The notes beneath the pieces are model-generated. The model saw only the letters and a program-made list of their open reading frames with translations. It was not told the origin of the DNA and did no database searches. From positions 39,211,599 to 39,275,598 of the forward strand of contig NC_089744.1 in the NCBI RefSeq assembly GCF_040412425.1: DNA of 64,000 nt. The letters are read 5' to 3'. Of the stretch, positions 34,735 to 45,857 are shown piece after piece (position 1 is the first letter of the stretch; the number at the start of each line of letters is the position of its first letter). Origin of the DNA: Macrobrachium rosenbergii. Taxonomy: Eukaryota; Arthropoda; Malacostraca; Decapoda; Palaemonidae. The translations under genes were made by a program, and so were the position numbers.

Positions 34735-34838
34735 GGTTTTGGAGTGTCTGGCAAAGCTCCAAGAAGAACCTTGGGTAGTGGTGGTTCCCAGGGAAGGATA
34801 ACCTTGGGTTGTGATGGTTCCCAGGGAAGGATACAGTA
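34735..34838 (+). repeat. Tandem duplication, 33-bp unit
   Basis: ACCTTGGGTAGTGGTGG and GGTTCCCAGGGAAGGATA occur twice in succession (about 34768-34800 and 34801-34833) with two differences. Confidence 0.8.
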
Positions 34839-34859
34839 CTTTGTACTTTTTGTTATCTT

Positions 34860-35520
34860 TCCACCCCAGTCATCATTCCCAGTATCCTTCCCTGTCCACC
34901 TTCTTCACACAGAGAAAATCTATGCTTCAAAGGAGGAGACCTGACAGTTGTTATGCAAGTGATCAAGCCCATTTTAGACTAGTCACTGAGGCTTTACCAT
35001 TGATTTTGTCTTGTTCCCAAGGCCTCTGGGGGCCTGGAGGTCAGTTTTGGACATTTCCACTCTCAACAAGTTCATTCATTTTACTCCCTTTTTGATGGAG
35101 TTATTCAATTCAGCCTTAGTAGCCTTCCAGGGGGTGACTGCATGTCGACATGCAGGATGTGTACTTCCTTGCCCCGATCCATCTTCAGTCAAGGAAGTAT
35201 CTATGCTTTGTTTTCAAAGGATAGGTCTTCTTAGCAGGATGGAGTCATCTGCTAGGAGTCCAAGTTCTCTTAACCCTGGACAACTGATTTATTCTTGGTA
35301 ATTCATTTCCGGCAATCTGTTCTGTGTCTGGCCTTAGAGCTGGACATTCTGGTTAATAACAAAAGGGGTATGCTTCTTTGACCCAGTTAGTTGTTTATTT
35401 GGCCATGAAGATCAACTCTCTTTTGGGCTTTCCAGACGGAGAGGTGGTTAGGCATTTTTCATCACTAAATCTTGACCCACCATCCTCATTCTGTGTGGCA
35501 GTCAACTAATTTCAACAAGA
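34860..35520 (+). pseudogene. DIRS-B reverse transcriptase fragment
   Basis: Frames give WRSVLDISTLNKFIHFTPF (35038-35095), the VIDLSxLNxFI motif; then VDMQDVYFLAPIHLQSRKYL and FVFKG (35135-35220), the SLDxxDAYLxVPIHPxSRKYLRF motif with its first catalytic Asp. A later piece, VVYLAMKINSLLGF, matches the VYLGMxIDS motif. The segment that would hold the LDDW box is missing. Homologous in layout to elements A and C; inactive. Confidence 0.75.
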
Positions 35521-35546
35521 GTAAGATTCATCCCAGATAATGAAAT

Positions 35547-35825
35547 AATGAATCATTTTTGTGATAAAATTAATCATTTGGATACTTACCTACTGGTAAA
35601 GTGAAAGCCCATCCAGCCTCCCCACATCTTAGTGGGTGGTCATGGTGAATTCTGACTAGAACTTAAACATTCTGTCACCACCTGGTGGGAAATGGGTGAT
35701 TACACAGTCCATCCAGATCAGCCAAGTGTAATTGTTTTTACTTTTGAATCCTGATTGCGCTTAATGGTGGAAGGATGTAAACTAACTTTAACAGTCAGTT
35801 TCCAATAATCAATTTTATAAAAATT
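35547..35825. repeat. Terminal hairpin of DIRS-B
   Basis: GTGATAAAATTAATCATTTGG (35560-35580) is complementary to CCAATAATCAATTTTATAA near 35802-35820. The loop contains TACTTACCTACTGGTAAAG and the CCACCTGGTGG segment that is inverted relative to 32395-32430. The words ATAAAATTAA...TACTTACC are shared with the hairpin of element C. Confidence 0.7.
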
Positions 35826-38800
35826 TTCAATTTTTGGGGGGAGAGGGGATTGCAGAATGATTATATTAAATAAATGTAATGTGTAGTTCTACAAAATGTA
35901 TTACAATGTCAAGGTGGAGTTTTTGGAGTTGATAATATTAATCAGTGCATCTGATATGTCAGGTTAGTATTATAGCTCAATCTGGTTTAGAATCTAAATC
36001 ATATTTTTCTCATTCATTCTTTTATGTAACATATACACTGTTAACATTAGGAATATAAACTACTCATCATGGATTAAAATGAAAATACAGACAATATAAC
36101 AGCATCTTTAATATTTCTCCCAAGACTGACAAATGGTAAAGGACAGAATTGTTAAAATAATTATTTATGCATATTCCTTGAGCTTACAACCTGTTATTAC
36201 ACCCATACAGTAGTTTACATCTAGTTAATTTCATGCAATGATTCCATAAACTGCACTGTCAATCAATGGTTGCTGCAAATTTTAAAATGCCCTAGAAACT
36301 AGCTCTTGGTGTAATTTAATTCTTGCAATATGCCCAAATGGTTATACTGTAATACATTTTATAGCTTTAGTTGCTGTTGACCAAAACTGGCCCTCTGGTA
36401 CATAAATATAAACTGAGTGTCAACTTTGTGCAAGACTATTGTATAATTAATCACACATTTTTCTTTTTCAGTAAAAAGAATAAAGTACATATGGCGTGTC
36501 TTACGAGACAAATGTAAGGCTTGCACTTGTGTACTGAACACTTGCCTAGCTAGCATTACAGAACCTCAAAACAATATATTGCTAATAAAAATGCAGTTAA
36601 AAAACCATTGCATTTCCATGCACATTTGATCCATTATCACAGAAATGTGTATTATAAAACTACAGATTGATAAATGCATAGGCATCATAAATTCAATCCT
36701 ATCCTGTAAGAAAAGCCTTAAAATGTATCTCCTGATATTTAACCTTAAAAGAAAGCCTTGAACAGTAAGAAACTAAGAAAGGTCACACTAAAACAAAACT
36801 TCAGTGCTCTGCATCAGACCTCTTCAATGAGAAAACAAGTTCACAGATTAATGAGCATTTCAGACATAACAAAAAAACCACATTTTACTTACAAGTTCAC
36901 ATTTCACACACAAAGGTGACAGAACAGATAAAATATAAACAAAAACAACATAATTCACCATGGAAAGTTGTGAGCATTTCAATAACCAATGACTATAAAC
37001 CATACTATAATGTAGTAAAATCTGTGTAAACTATTCCTGTAAAAGCTATGGTTTCTGAAACCACATATTAGCTACATAAGTTATTAAAAATATTAATTCT
37101 TTTTAGTTACCTGGAGAGATGCCCTTGTAACTATCTTACAATTAGTTTATAGGCTACCTATTTCAATAGCCTTCTCTGGTTTTCACAGGGATTCAGTAAT
37201 TTGAGGTATAGTACATTTGTACATTTGTACCCATACTGGCAATATTGATGATAAAACTCCCATTACCTACACTTTAAATATGGTAATGGTTATGGAAACA
37301 AATTAATGTTCATGTTCCAGACATGCAATCTAATATTACTTATGCCTTAAAACATGATTACAGATAGATATACCAAATGTCAAATAACTGCTTAAACTAG
37401 CAAAGCACTGGTTAGTAGTGGGTGTTGTTTTGTTGATGATTGAGCTGAATTCCCTCTGTTAGGGGGATCCTTCATCTATGTCAAGCATTTTCATTCTTGC
37501 AGTCAGCTATAGCCCAATATACATACCAATCTAGGGGGCTGGAAGGAAAATATTATTAAAATTTACAGGTTTATATACAAAAAGTACAGAAATGTAATGT
37601 CTACAAAATATAAGCCTCTAGAAATACCGACTTCTACCAAATGGCTACTGTTGAGATTGTACTTAGTTCTCGAGTTCCTCAACTATCATTTCATCCAACT
37701 GAACATCACCAAGTTACTAACAGACATGTTTAGTTACAAATATGGTCTCTTGGAATTATTTCTTTCATATCTTCAAACATTATGTTTTGTGGTGCAGATG
37801 ATAGTCCCTGAAGAACACTTATCCTCTTATTTGCAAGTGGAACAAACAGTATCAAAAGGATTAACATTTTTAGTCATCCCCCAACCAGGAACATAATCCT
37901 GCTGATGAATAGCTTGTATGGGCTACTTCAGATAAAATGTTCATGCAGATCATCCACTATTCTTGTTAATGAAAATGCCACAGCACAAGGAAATTTACAA
38001 GGTCTTTACAAATGGCACTTCTCTTTAATGGTTCTGTGCTATTTGGGCTAAGTCCCAATTTGGAAGTATAACACTTGGACTAGGCTTCTTTCCTGAAGTT
38101 CATAAACAAGTCCTGAAGGTTGATGGGATTTGAGGTCTACTCCTCTGTACATGGTTGGTTAGTTAGTTATAAATGATTTGTTTAACCAGACCTCCGAACT
38201 CTTTTAGGGTTCTTCATCTGAGAATAGGTGAAATATGGAGCACTTTCTTTTTAGGTGAGAAAAGGTACTCTTTTTAAAATGGGAATAGTGGCAGCAAGTG
38301 AAGATATATTATGAAAAAACCATCTACAGAATATGGGCCCCTTGCACAGGACACATATTGGAGTTGGGTAGTAGGCATGATGGTTCAAGTAGGGCAGATG
38401 CAGGATTTTGAGCCACACCTTAATTCTTCTGGGTAAATATTTCGGGAATAACAAGTCACTAACCCATGTTTGTTGGGAATACAATGGTGCAACTTACAAT
38501 CTTATGGATGATAGGACCAAGTAGGTCAAAGCTTTCGTTAAAAAATATGTCTCCAGATTGTCCTGGTGACGATAAGGGTTATAGGTCTTCCAAGCTTCGT
38601 CATCCCTCTTTCTAAATCTACATACATACTTTGGAGAGGGAAGTACTGCATCACCATCAAAGGAACCCAATTGTGTACATACGCTTCGTAGTCTGGTAAA
38701 TAAATAATTATATAAATTTAGTTTTGCCAGACCAGTAAGCCAGAATATTTAGTTCTACAGTCTTGTACATTTCTGGTTTTTTGGTTACACAAGAGACTTG

Positions 38801-41800
38801 AGGTTGTATGATATTGGATGAATTGCCAGCTCTAGTTATAGCTTTATAGAAATGCAAAGTTTTTAACTAAGGAATTCCTCTACTGAGTATACAAAGGTCC
38901 TCTTCCTCTGCAATCACATGTCTTGTGTGCTTTAATATGTATTCCCTAGCCTTTTATTTATATGTGTACAGAAATATCTTTAGCTTTTGAGGTATCAAGG
39001 CTAGTACTTTTTGTGTTTTACAAATTAATCCAGCATTCTGCACCCTCTTCCTCTTATCAACTTACAAATTAATCCAGCATTCTGCACCCTCTTCCTCTTA
39101 TCATCTTATCTGGTTGCATCAAGCACTCAAGAGAGACTGCCGCATTATTTTTAGAAGATGCCTTTAAAATTAAAGGAATCAGCTGTGAAAGTCTGAAAGC
39201 ATTTATTTTGGGGCCATAGAATGTTATACAATGAGAGGGCTGTAGTACTTCTGGAATTAAGGAAGCTTAGAGGATGCAAAGATCAGCTTATCATCAGAGT
39301 AATTACTCAGCCATATGCCTTTTACGTGAAACTATCTTATAACTGTAGTAATCACCTTGATAAATACCTAAAAGCCCATGTAAGGGCAGAAACACATGGC
39401 TCATAAACACTAACAATGCCCTATTGAGTAAACCTCCAGTAATTCCTTGATGTTAGTAAACACTTACATCTTTGAGGTTTATGTTTCTTAGTTATGAAAG
39501 ATAATTTAGTAACTGCCATATGTGGTCTATGGATCCCAGGAATTCTTTGTAAGGATATAACGACCTTCCAATTCCATAATTTTCACTTGAAGGGGAATAT
39601 ACCTTAAGTAACCTGCTAGATTATAAGCTCTACCTATTATGAATATCTGAATATTCCACAAAAAGTTAACAGAAATTCAAGGGGTCAAGATGTTTTAGGT
39701 AATAAAATAGTCAAGCCTTTTTCAGTAATTTGATGGCTGAAGCTTAAAAATTTAAGCCAGTCATTGCATACATGCCTAGCTTGTTCCGAATTTTTGCTGA
39801 CTGTGCCTTATGTGGCTCTGGAGCTAACTCCATCACAACTACATGAGCTTCAGGGTGTAAGTCAAATGCAGTTGCTAAATTCTTGTTGGTCTGCTTTCAA
39901 AATCACTGTCTAGGTTTCTATATCATCTGCTGTAGCCTCTTAGAAAGACAATATCCTGAACACTGATCAACAACTTCTTGTTGCTTCAAGTTATTCTCAT
40001 TTACAGGCACATAAATTTGCATTCCTACCATGTCACCAGCAGCCATGAAAAAAATATAACCTGCAAAAGTGGCAATTATGTTATTAAAAAGTTTTTCTAG
40101 ATTGTGTGTATGCATATAGAATCTAGTGTTGTGGTCAGTACCCAGTCAGTGCTTCAGTCGACAAACTGCGAGAAAATTTTTCTCAATCACAGTAACCACT
40201 GTTAGGAATCCTTGAAAAACTAGGTCATAAGTATGGGATACTAACTCCTATTGTTATAGGTTTCCTGCTCCAGGGTATCACTCTCCTACAGTGACCAGTG
40301 GAACCAAACTGAGTCACACAGAAATCTACATCATCCTCTTACCCATTCACTGGTAGTGTTGATGAGTTCTGTCAAGTAGAAATTGTGAAGCTATGTATAG
40401 AAGAAATACCAAGTCTGCCACATCTTGTAAACAACTTGGCTTCTAATTCATGGCAAGAACTACCATTAAAAGTGGAGTGGCCAAAAAGAAGGATTGACAA
40501 TGTTAGTGATAACATGTTACCAGTAACAGTATGATCTCTTTTTAGTGAGGAAACAAATGTGACCTATAGATATCAACTGGGATGAAAACACCTAGAGGTA
40601 TAATAGAAGTTGTGTAATGGAAGTGACAATCCTGTTGCTTATAAAAGATTTAACCGAGAGGTAAAAATTGGATCCAAGTAAAATAGAGGAATTTGGACAG
40701 CTAGGTAACAAGAGACCAAATAAAATACATGTAATATAAAAAGCAAAAAACAATGTAACTTGGGAAAAGGTATGATGCCCAGGTCCTCCATGGGTTAAAA
40801 CACCTACAAACATAATTTGAAGATTATACCTTCTTAACCAAGCTGCACAATAGTGGCAAAATGAATTGTTCCTTGTACCCTCAATTCCTCTTTGACAGAT
40901 CTAAACTCTCTACCCTATGTACCTTGATGTAAATTTCCCATGCATAAACTGTCAGTCAATAAAACCACAAAGAAAAAGGAGAAAGCTCTAGACAATGTAT
41001 TGTACTACAAAGAAAGCCTAATCATTAACATATTTCCTTTAAATACACCCATACAGTAATGATCCAATTATCAGGTTGGAATGGTTGTCACAATAACCAA
41101 GCACTGATCAACAATGATCAACAAACATTACTGTAAAAGTATCAACCACAATTAAGAAAGGTTGATTTAATATACATCACAAGGAAGGCTAGTCTAATTC
41201 AAATCATGTCCTAATCTTGTCCTACCCTCAGAAAACACTTTCCTAGTTGACTTAACCCCTAAAATACTCATACTTAGGCACTGAAAATTATTTTAGCACC
41301 ACCAAAATAGCCCATTAAATAAATTTCCTAAAATATACCAAACCTTTCATATCTGGAGTACCTTTCCCACATGAGCTGGACCCGGCCTATTTACTAACTA
41401 ACAAAGGTAATACCCATGAAGGTCAGGGGAAGGATATGCCCCTTAACCTGATTTACCCCATTGGACTTTGTCACAAGATATGTACCACTAGCGGAAGAAG
41501 TGGGAAGGCAGAGGACAGTTTCCCCCAATATAGAAAGGCTAAGGTTTGTATACCTTGAGAAAATATAAATTACTTTGAAAATTTGGTATATGCTCCTATG
41601 GTGAGACAAACCTATTACCTTTCATATCTGGAGACTCACTAATTAGGAGGGAGGTACTGCCAAAATAGAGCCCAAGTGTCCTAGTGTGTCTGAAAGGTGC
41701 ATTAGGCTCATAGGCTGAGTAGAGGTATGACCAACAACCCAAGTATGCATCTCCCCCTCCCCCCATGCCAGTGGGAGGCACTATATTTGGTAATCCTGAA

Positions 41801-42829
41801 GAACCTAGAATCCCTCTGAGGAGGAAGTACCATCACTCAGCAGCTTTTCCTTATAGGTTAGGTTAGGGTATTCAGTGGGTCTGGCGATAGCTCTACTATG
41901 TCCCACCCTTCCCCTTGTTATAGAAGGAAGGCCCAAGGATCACATTCTAACACCAATAGAACAGGAGCTTGTAGTGTACTGACTGGTCTTCATTCGGGTC
42001 CATCTAGTACTGGTACAAATGATCACATTACGATGGGATGAATGAATAGGTGCCATCCTTACCACCATCCCACACATTACCACTGAAAACTCAATGAGAC
42101 ATGGGGACCATGGTGGGGAGGGGAGTCACAGTAATCACTCTATGTATTGAACTGCCACCACAGACTCTAATGAGAATGTATCTAAGGACTTGTGGGTCAT
42201 ATTCCCCAGGTAGAATGAGGAGGCAGTCTGACACCACCAGTACATTCAAGACAGTAAATCAGTCAAAAGAAAAGATTATGTAGTTACAGTATGCAACTAT
42301 AATGAACCTATTGTTTAGACTAGCTTACTTCAAGCCCTGCACAACAGCAACATTGAATAGTAATGTACTGCCCATAGTACATGTATATACTCATGACAAG
42401 AGAAACACAAGCAAGAAATCATGAAACAGCCTGACAACAGTGGTACCTCCATTTATCCAATAGATAAAGGCTCTGGCCTCCAGCTAAGTAACAAAATTCT
42501 TGAGGATGATGATGTGAAGCATAGTGAAGCCCCATGTGGTTGTATGACAGGCCATTTTTGTCCAAGTCAGAATAACCAGATTCCATTTGTAACTGAGTAA
42601 ACAGTGATGTTTTAAACTCATGACGAAGTTGACAGGTGGGAAGGATACCACAGTGGCTAGGTTGGGATAATTACACTGGGTAATTCCCATATGGATCCAT
42701 AATACATCATGACTTCCTGATTTCATGGGGTAGGTTTACTCAAAAGCACATCACTCTATCAATGGATCTGATTGTATCTTGAGAGCTTTGTTGATGTATT
42801 TAGTTTCTCAGTGACACCATCCTCCTTTT
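35826..42829. other. Unique-looking, transposon-poor stretch; no gene recognised
   Basis: Seven kilobases without long microsatellites and without recognisable coding sequence on either strand. It lies downstream of the USP24-like stop codon on the minus strand, so part of it could be 3' UTR or downstream intergenic DNA. I cannot distinguish these. Near 38180-38235 a TTGTTTAACCAGACC segment resembles the repeat at 56305-56370. Confidence 0.4.
39018..39105. repeat. Tandem duplication, 44-bp unit
   Basis: Two almost identical copies (39018-39061 and 39062-39105) containing AATCCAGCATTCTGCACCC. Confidence 0.9.
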
Positions 42830-43945
42830 CATCAGGTGACTCATGCACAGCTTAATGAAGTATGGCAGACAGCAGGTTGTACCAATTTAAACTGCTGTCT
42901 TCTTCACCTTCAGAATCTTCATTTTCCAGGGCTACTATCACTTCATTCAAAAAACAATTGTTTGTTACAGCCACTTGATAGCCTAAATTACAACCTGGTC
43001 CATAGGCTATATTGAGGAATGTGTATTTTTTCTTTTGGCACGGGGAGGAAAATGCCCTTTATCCTGTTGCCTTCTTCCATGGACAGGTGTGCAGTACAGT
43101 TATGCATCAGGATGAGTGTCCTCACAGTCTGGATGGATTTTCAATAAATTTTCTTCATGGTGTCTTATATCCCTGAATACATGATCAAAGAAATAAGACA
43201 ATAATTTTCCTTGTGACTAATGCTTTCTGTGACAAATAAGGGATCAGAGTAGATGCATCATGTCCTTCGTGGCTCCCTGGTCCTCTGGCAGTTGCAGCAA
43301 TACAGGGTTTGACATGATGGGAGCAGTCACGTTGGCAAAATGGCCACAGACATCATGACTTCTACCATCACTTGGGTTTTTTGCGGTGGGGAATTCCAAA
43401 ACAGGCCAGACCCATCAAAGTTGTAAATTTGTGCAGGGACAGGACCATGTTTCATTGGATCCAACTACTGTGCTGATAAAAAGTGGGTGCACTTGCTGCC
43501 TCTCCAACTACTGTCCTGTTTTAAATCCAAGGTGGCTACGCATGGGTTACAGAAATACCATAGCCATACATCAGAGGCATGAACATTTAGCATTTTCATT
43601 TTTTTGGCAACTTTGTATGTCACTGTCTTTTATCTTAGTCCCTCTATTACCAAACCCACACTTTTCTTCTGCAAACAACATTTATGTGCAGGTTACTTAT
43701 GTTTTCAATTTTTGTTATGGCACATTGCCTTTTGTGCTGCCACAGCAATTGTTCTTCCAATGGATTAGTACTGTAATTCGTGGGAAAGCTGTACAAGCTT
43801 TCTTTGGCTTCTTTTATGTTGCTCACCATTTGCTTGCCAAGTTGAAATGTTCCCAGACCTGAGCAAGAGTCCACTTTTTTTAAAATCTGTTTATTAAGTC
43901 TGACTTCTGGGAAGAGGTTAAATGCTTCCGCTTTTGCTTCCAATC
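42830..43945 (-). pseudogene. Tigger/pogo-type transposase remnant
   Basis: The minus strand across frames shows, in the family's order: LGTFQLGKQMVSNIKEAKESL (43880-43800, helix-turn-helix like VGKxTVSDIKKxKE) and EEQLL; ASDVWLWYFCN near 43590 (like GWLWRFxxRHG); IYNFDGSGLFWNSPPQKT at 43431-43375 (like IYNxDETGLFW, the first catalytic Asp region); LILMHNCTAHLS at 43113-43078 (like LxLDNAPxHP, second catalytic Asp, here His); KGIFLP; and PMDQVVI near 43010 (like QPMDQGVI). The catalytic Asp of the second motif is substituted and frames are broken, so it is dead. Terminal inverted repeats were not located. Confidence 0.75.
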
Positions 43946-44277
43946 ATTAACAATATAAGTCATGATGAATATGATAAAATAACTTTCTGAAAGAGAAAAA
44001 ACATTGTGTGTTGCTTTTCATGTGAATCCTCAAACTTCAGAGATGTATATTTATGATGTATTAGGAATGACAAAATTAACCTGGGGAAAAAATATTCTTT
44101 AACTTTATACATTACTTAAAAAGAATCACACACATTACCATAGTGGTTGCGAGATTACCCAAGTATGGTGCAATAACTTAATATTGTACTTATAAATATT
44201 TACATACAGAGCAGTTTTTGAATGTTCAGCTAATATCCTCTACATTGAACATACCTGTACAATCAAATATCTTTTTA

Positions 44278-44506
44278 TCACAAATCTTAGAATTTGAGAG
44301 CACATGCTTGCACAATATGACAAAGGGAGCATGGCACAATCACCTGAAAACACTCACATGGCCTGTTTTTGTAAGTTCAACTGACAATGATTTCATATTC
44401 TGTAGAACACATATGAGTGCAATTACACTTCTTTTCAACCACAAATCTTTTAATTTCAGAGCATATGCTTACACAATGAGGCAAAAACGTGGCACTGTTA
44501 CAAACA
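44278..44506. repeat. Diverged tandem duplication, ~162-bp period
   Basis: ATCACAAATCTTAGAATTTGAG...CACATGCTTGCACAAT (44278 on) recurs as ACCACAAATCTTTTAATTTC...CATATGCTTACACAAT (about 44440 on). Confidence 0.65.
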
Positions 44507-44907
44507 ATTCATGAGTAACTATATTTTTGAGTAGGCATCACACTAGTGCAAATCACAATAAATATATACAGTACTGTACATGCAATTGCTCTTTATTTCT
44601 CAGAATTTCCGAATGGAAGATGAACAAAGAGGAGCATTTTCACTTTTAAAAAATTACTTTTTAAGCATAAATTTAACAATTTACTGTAAGTACATTACAT
44701 ATGTAACTATTCTGTTCACTGTAGTTGTGACTTACAGCAAGAGAAAAAAATAATTGCATGTAGTTTACAAGTCAAAGCAAAAGCACAAAAGATTGCATAG
44801 ATACACCACAGGTTCTTTACAAGGCTGATAACAGATGTAAAATGACTGACTTACGTGTGCCAACAGTGGTGTGTGATGGGTCACTTATCCTGGAAACAAA
44901 GGACCCA

Positions 44908-44923
44908 CACACACACACACACA
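44908..44923. repeat. Short (CA)n
   Basis: ACACACACACACACAC run. Confidence 0.85.
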
Positions 44924-45336
44924 GGTTTCAACAGTAAAGTGTTGGTTGTGTGTTCATTTCACCACCTGATAAATCAAGTATACTTGGTGGATTATTCCAT
45001 CAGTGACAAAATAATAGTTTTATTTTTACCAGTTTTGGATGCATCTGATCAGTAATGAAATGGGATAAGTTGAAGTAACACTGCATCTGCTAACATTGAA
45101 AAAACCTCACCTCACTGACATTAAAATTCAAGCTCACTGATAACTGCAATGAGACAGACTCAAAGAGCATGAAAGCATACCTAATGAAGAGCATACCAGA
45201 GCTAAACAGCATACCCAATACAAAACATACTTGAATACAAGGATAAACTGAAGATCACAAAAATGCCATAGTAAATGGGCAATTGCACAAGTGTTAATTT
45301 CCTACAGAAATTGAATCATGAAAAAGTTGACAGATG

Positions 45337-45857
45337 TGGCAGGAGACCCCTCAACAGGAGGAAGTGTTGCCTATTGTTAACCACCACTTCTTAGCTCAAA
45401 AGGATAATCTGCATCTTATTCATCTGCCCTGAACTTGGTGTTGAAACACAAGTAGGAATAAAGACTTGCTAAACGTTCTGATACAATGAGTTGAAACTGC
45501 CAATATCAAAAACTTTTATGGACTTCTGCAATAATTTTTTGACTGCTCATGCAATAATAACAAGACAATAACTAATGCATTTCATGGTGTAAACATGTGA
45601 GGCAGGGGATCCCTTAACAGGAGGCCTTACCAGCTGTTAACAACCACTTTCTTTCCTCAAAAGGATACTCTGCATGTGATTCAACTGCCCTTTCTGTATG
45701 TTGCAGCACAAGTAAGAATAAAATTGCAAAGTGTTCTGGTACAATGAGTTGAAACTGCTAAAATCAACAATTTTTATGGACTTCAGCAATAATTCTTGAC
45801 TGCTCAAGGAACAATAACAACTGACAATAACACTAAAGCTTTTCATAGTACAAACAT
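45337..45857. repeat. Diverged tandem duplication, ~262-bp unit
   Basis: Two adjacent copies (about 45337-45597 and 45599-45857). Shared landmarks in order: CCC(T/A)(C/T)AACAGGAGG, CTCAAAAGGATA, ACACAAGTA, ATGAGTTGAAACTGC, TTTTTATGGACTTC and CATGGTGTAAACATG or CATAGTACAAACATG. Roughly 75-80% similar by eye. Confidence 0.85.

Larger units (their letters stand above)
32273..35825 (+). mobile_element. DIRS-like element B, with inverted termini
   Basis: Abuts element A at 32272/32273. The first ~200 bases (32273-32470) reappear in reverse complement within 35655-35790: shared words include CCACCTGGTGGGAAA, CAGCCAAGTGT and CTAACTTTAACAG. A fragment matching the left end (GTAAGATTCATYCC) also lies just inside at 35520-35540, like the internal complementary region of DIRS1. 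Inside are gag-like coding (32780-34010), a partial RT (about 34860-35520) and no recognisable RNase H or recombinase. Inverted termini plus DIRS-type RT support the DIRS assignment. The interior is heavily decayed and contains an antisense FN3/Ig-like exon candidate. Confidence 0.7.

Noticed and set aside
43386..43862. 158-codon plus-strand open frame
   Set aside because: Antisense to the Tigger remnant, whose motifs are on the minus strand.
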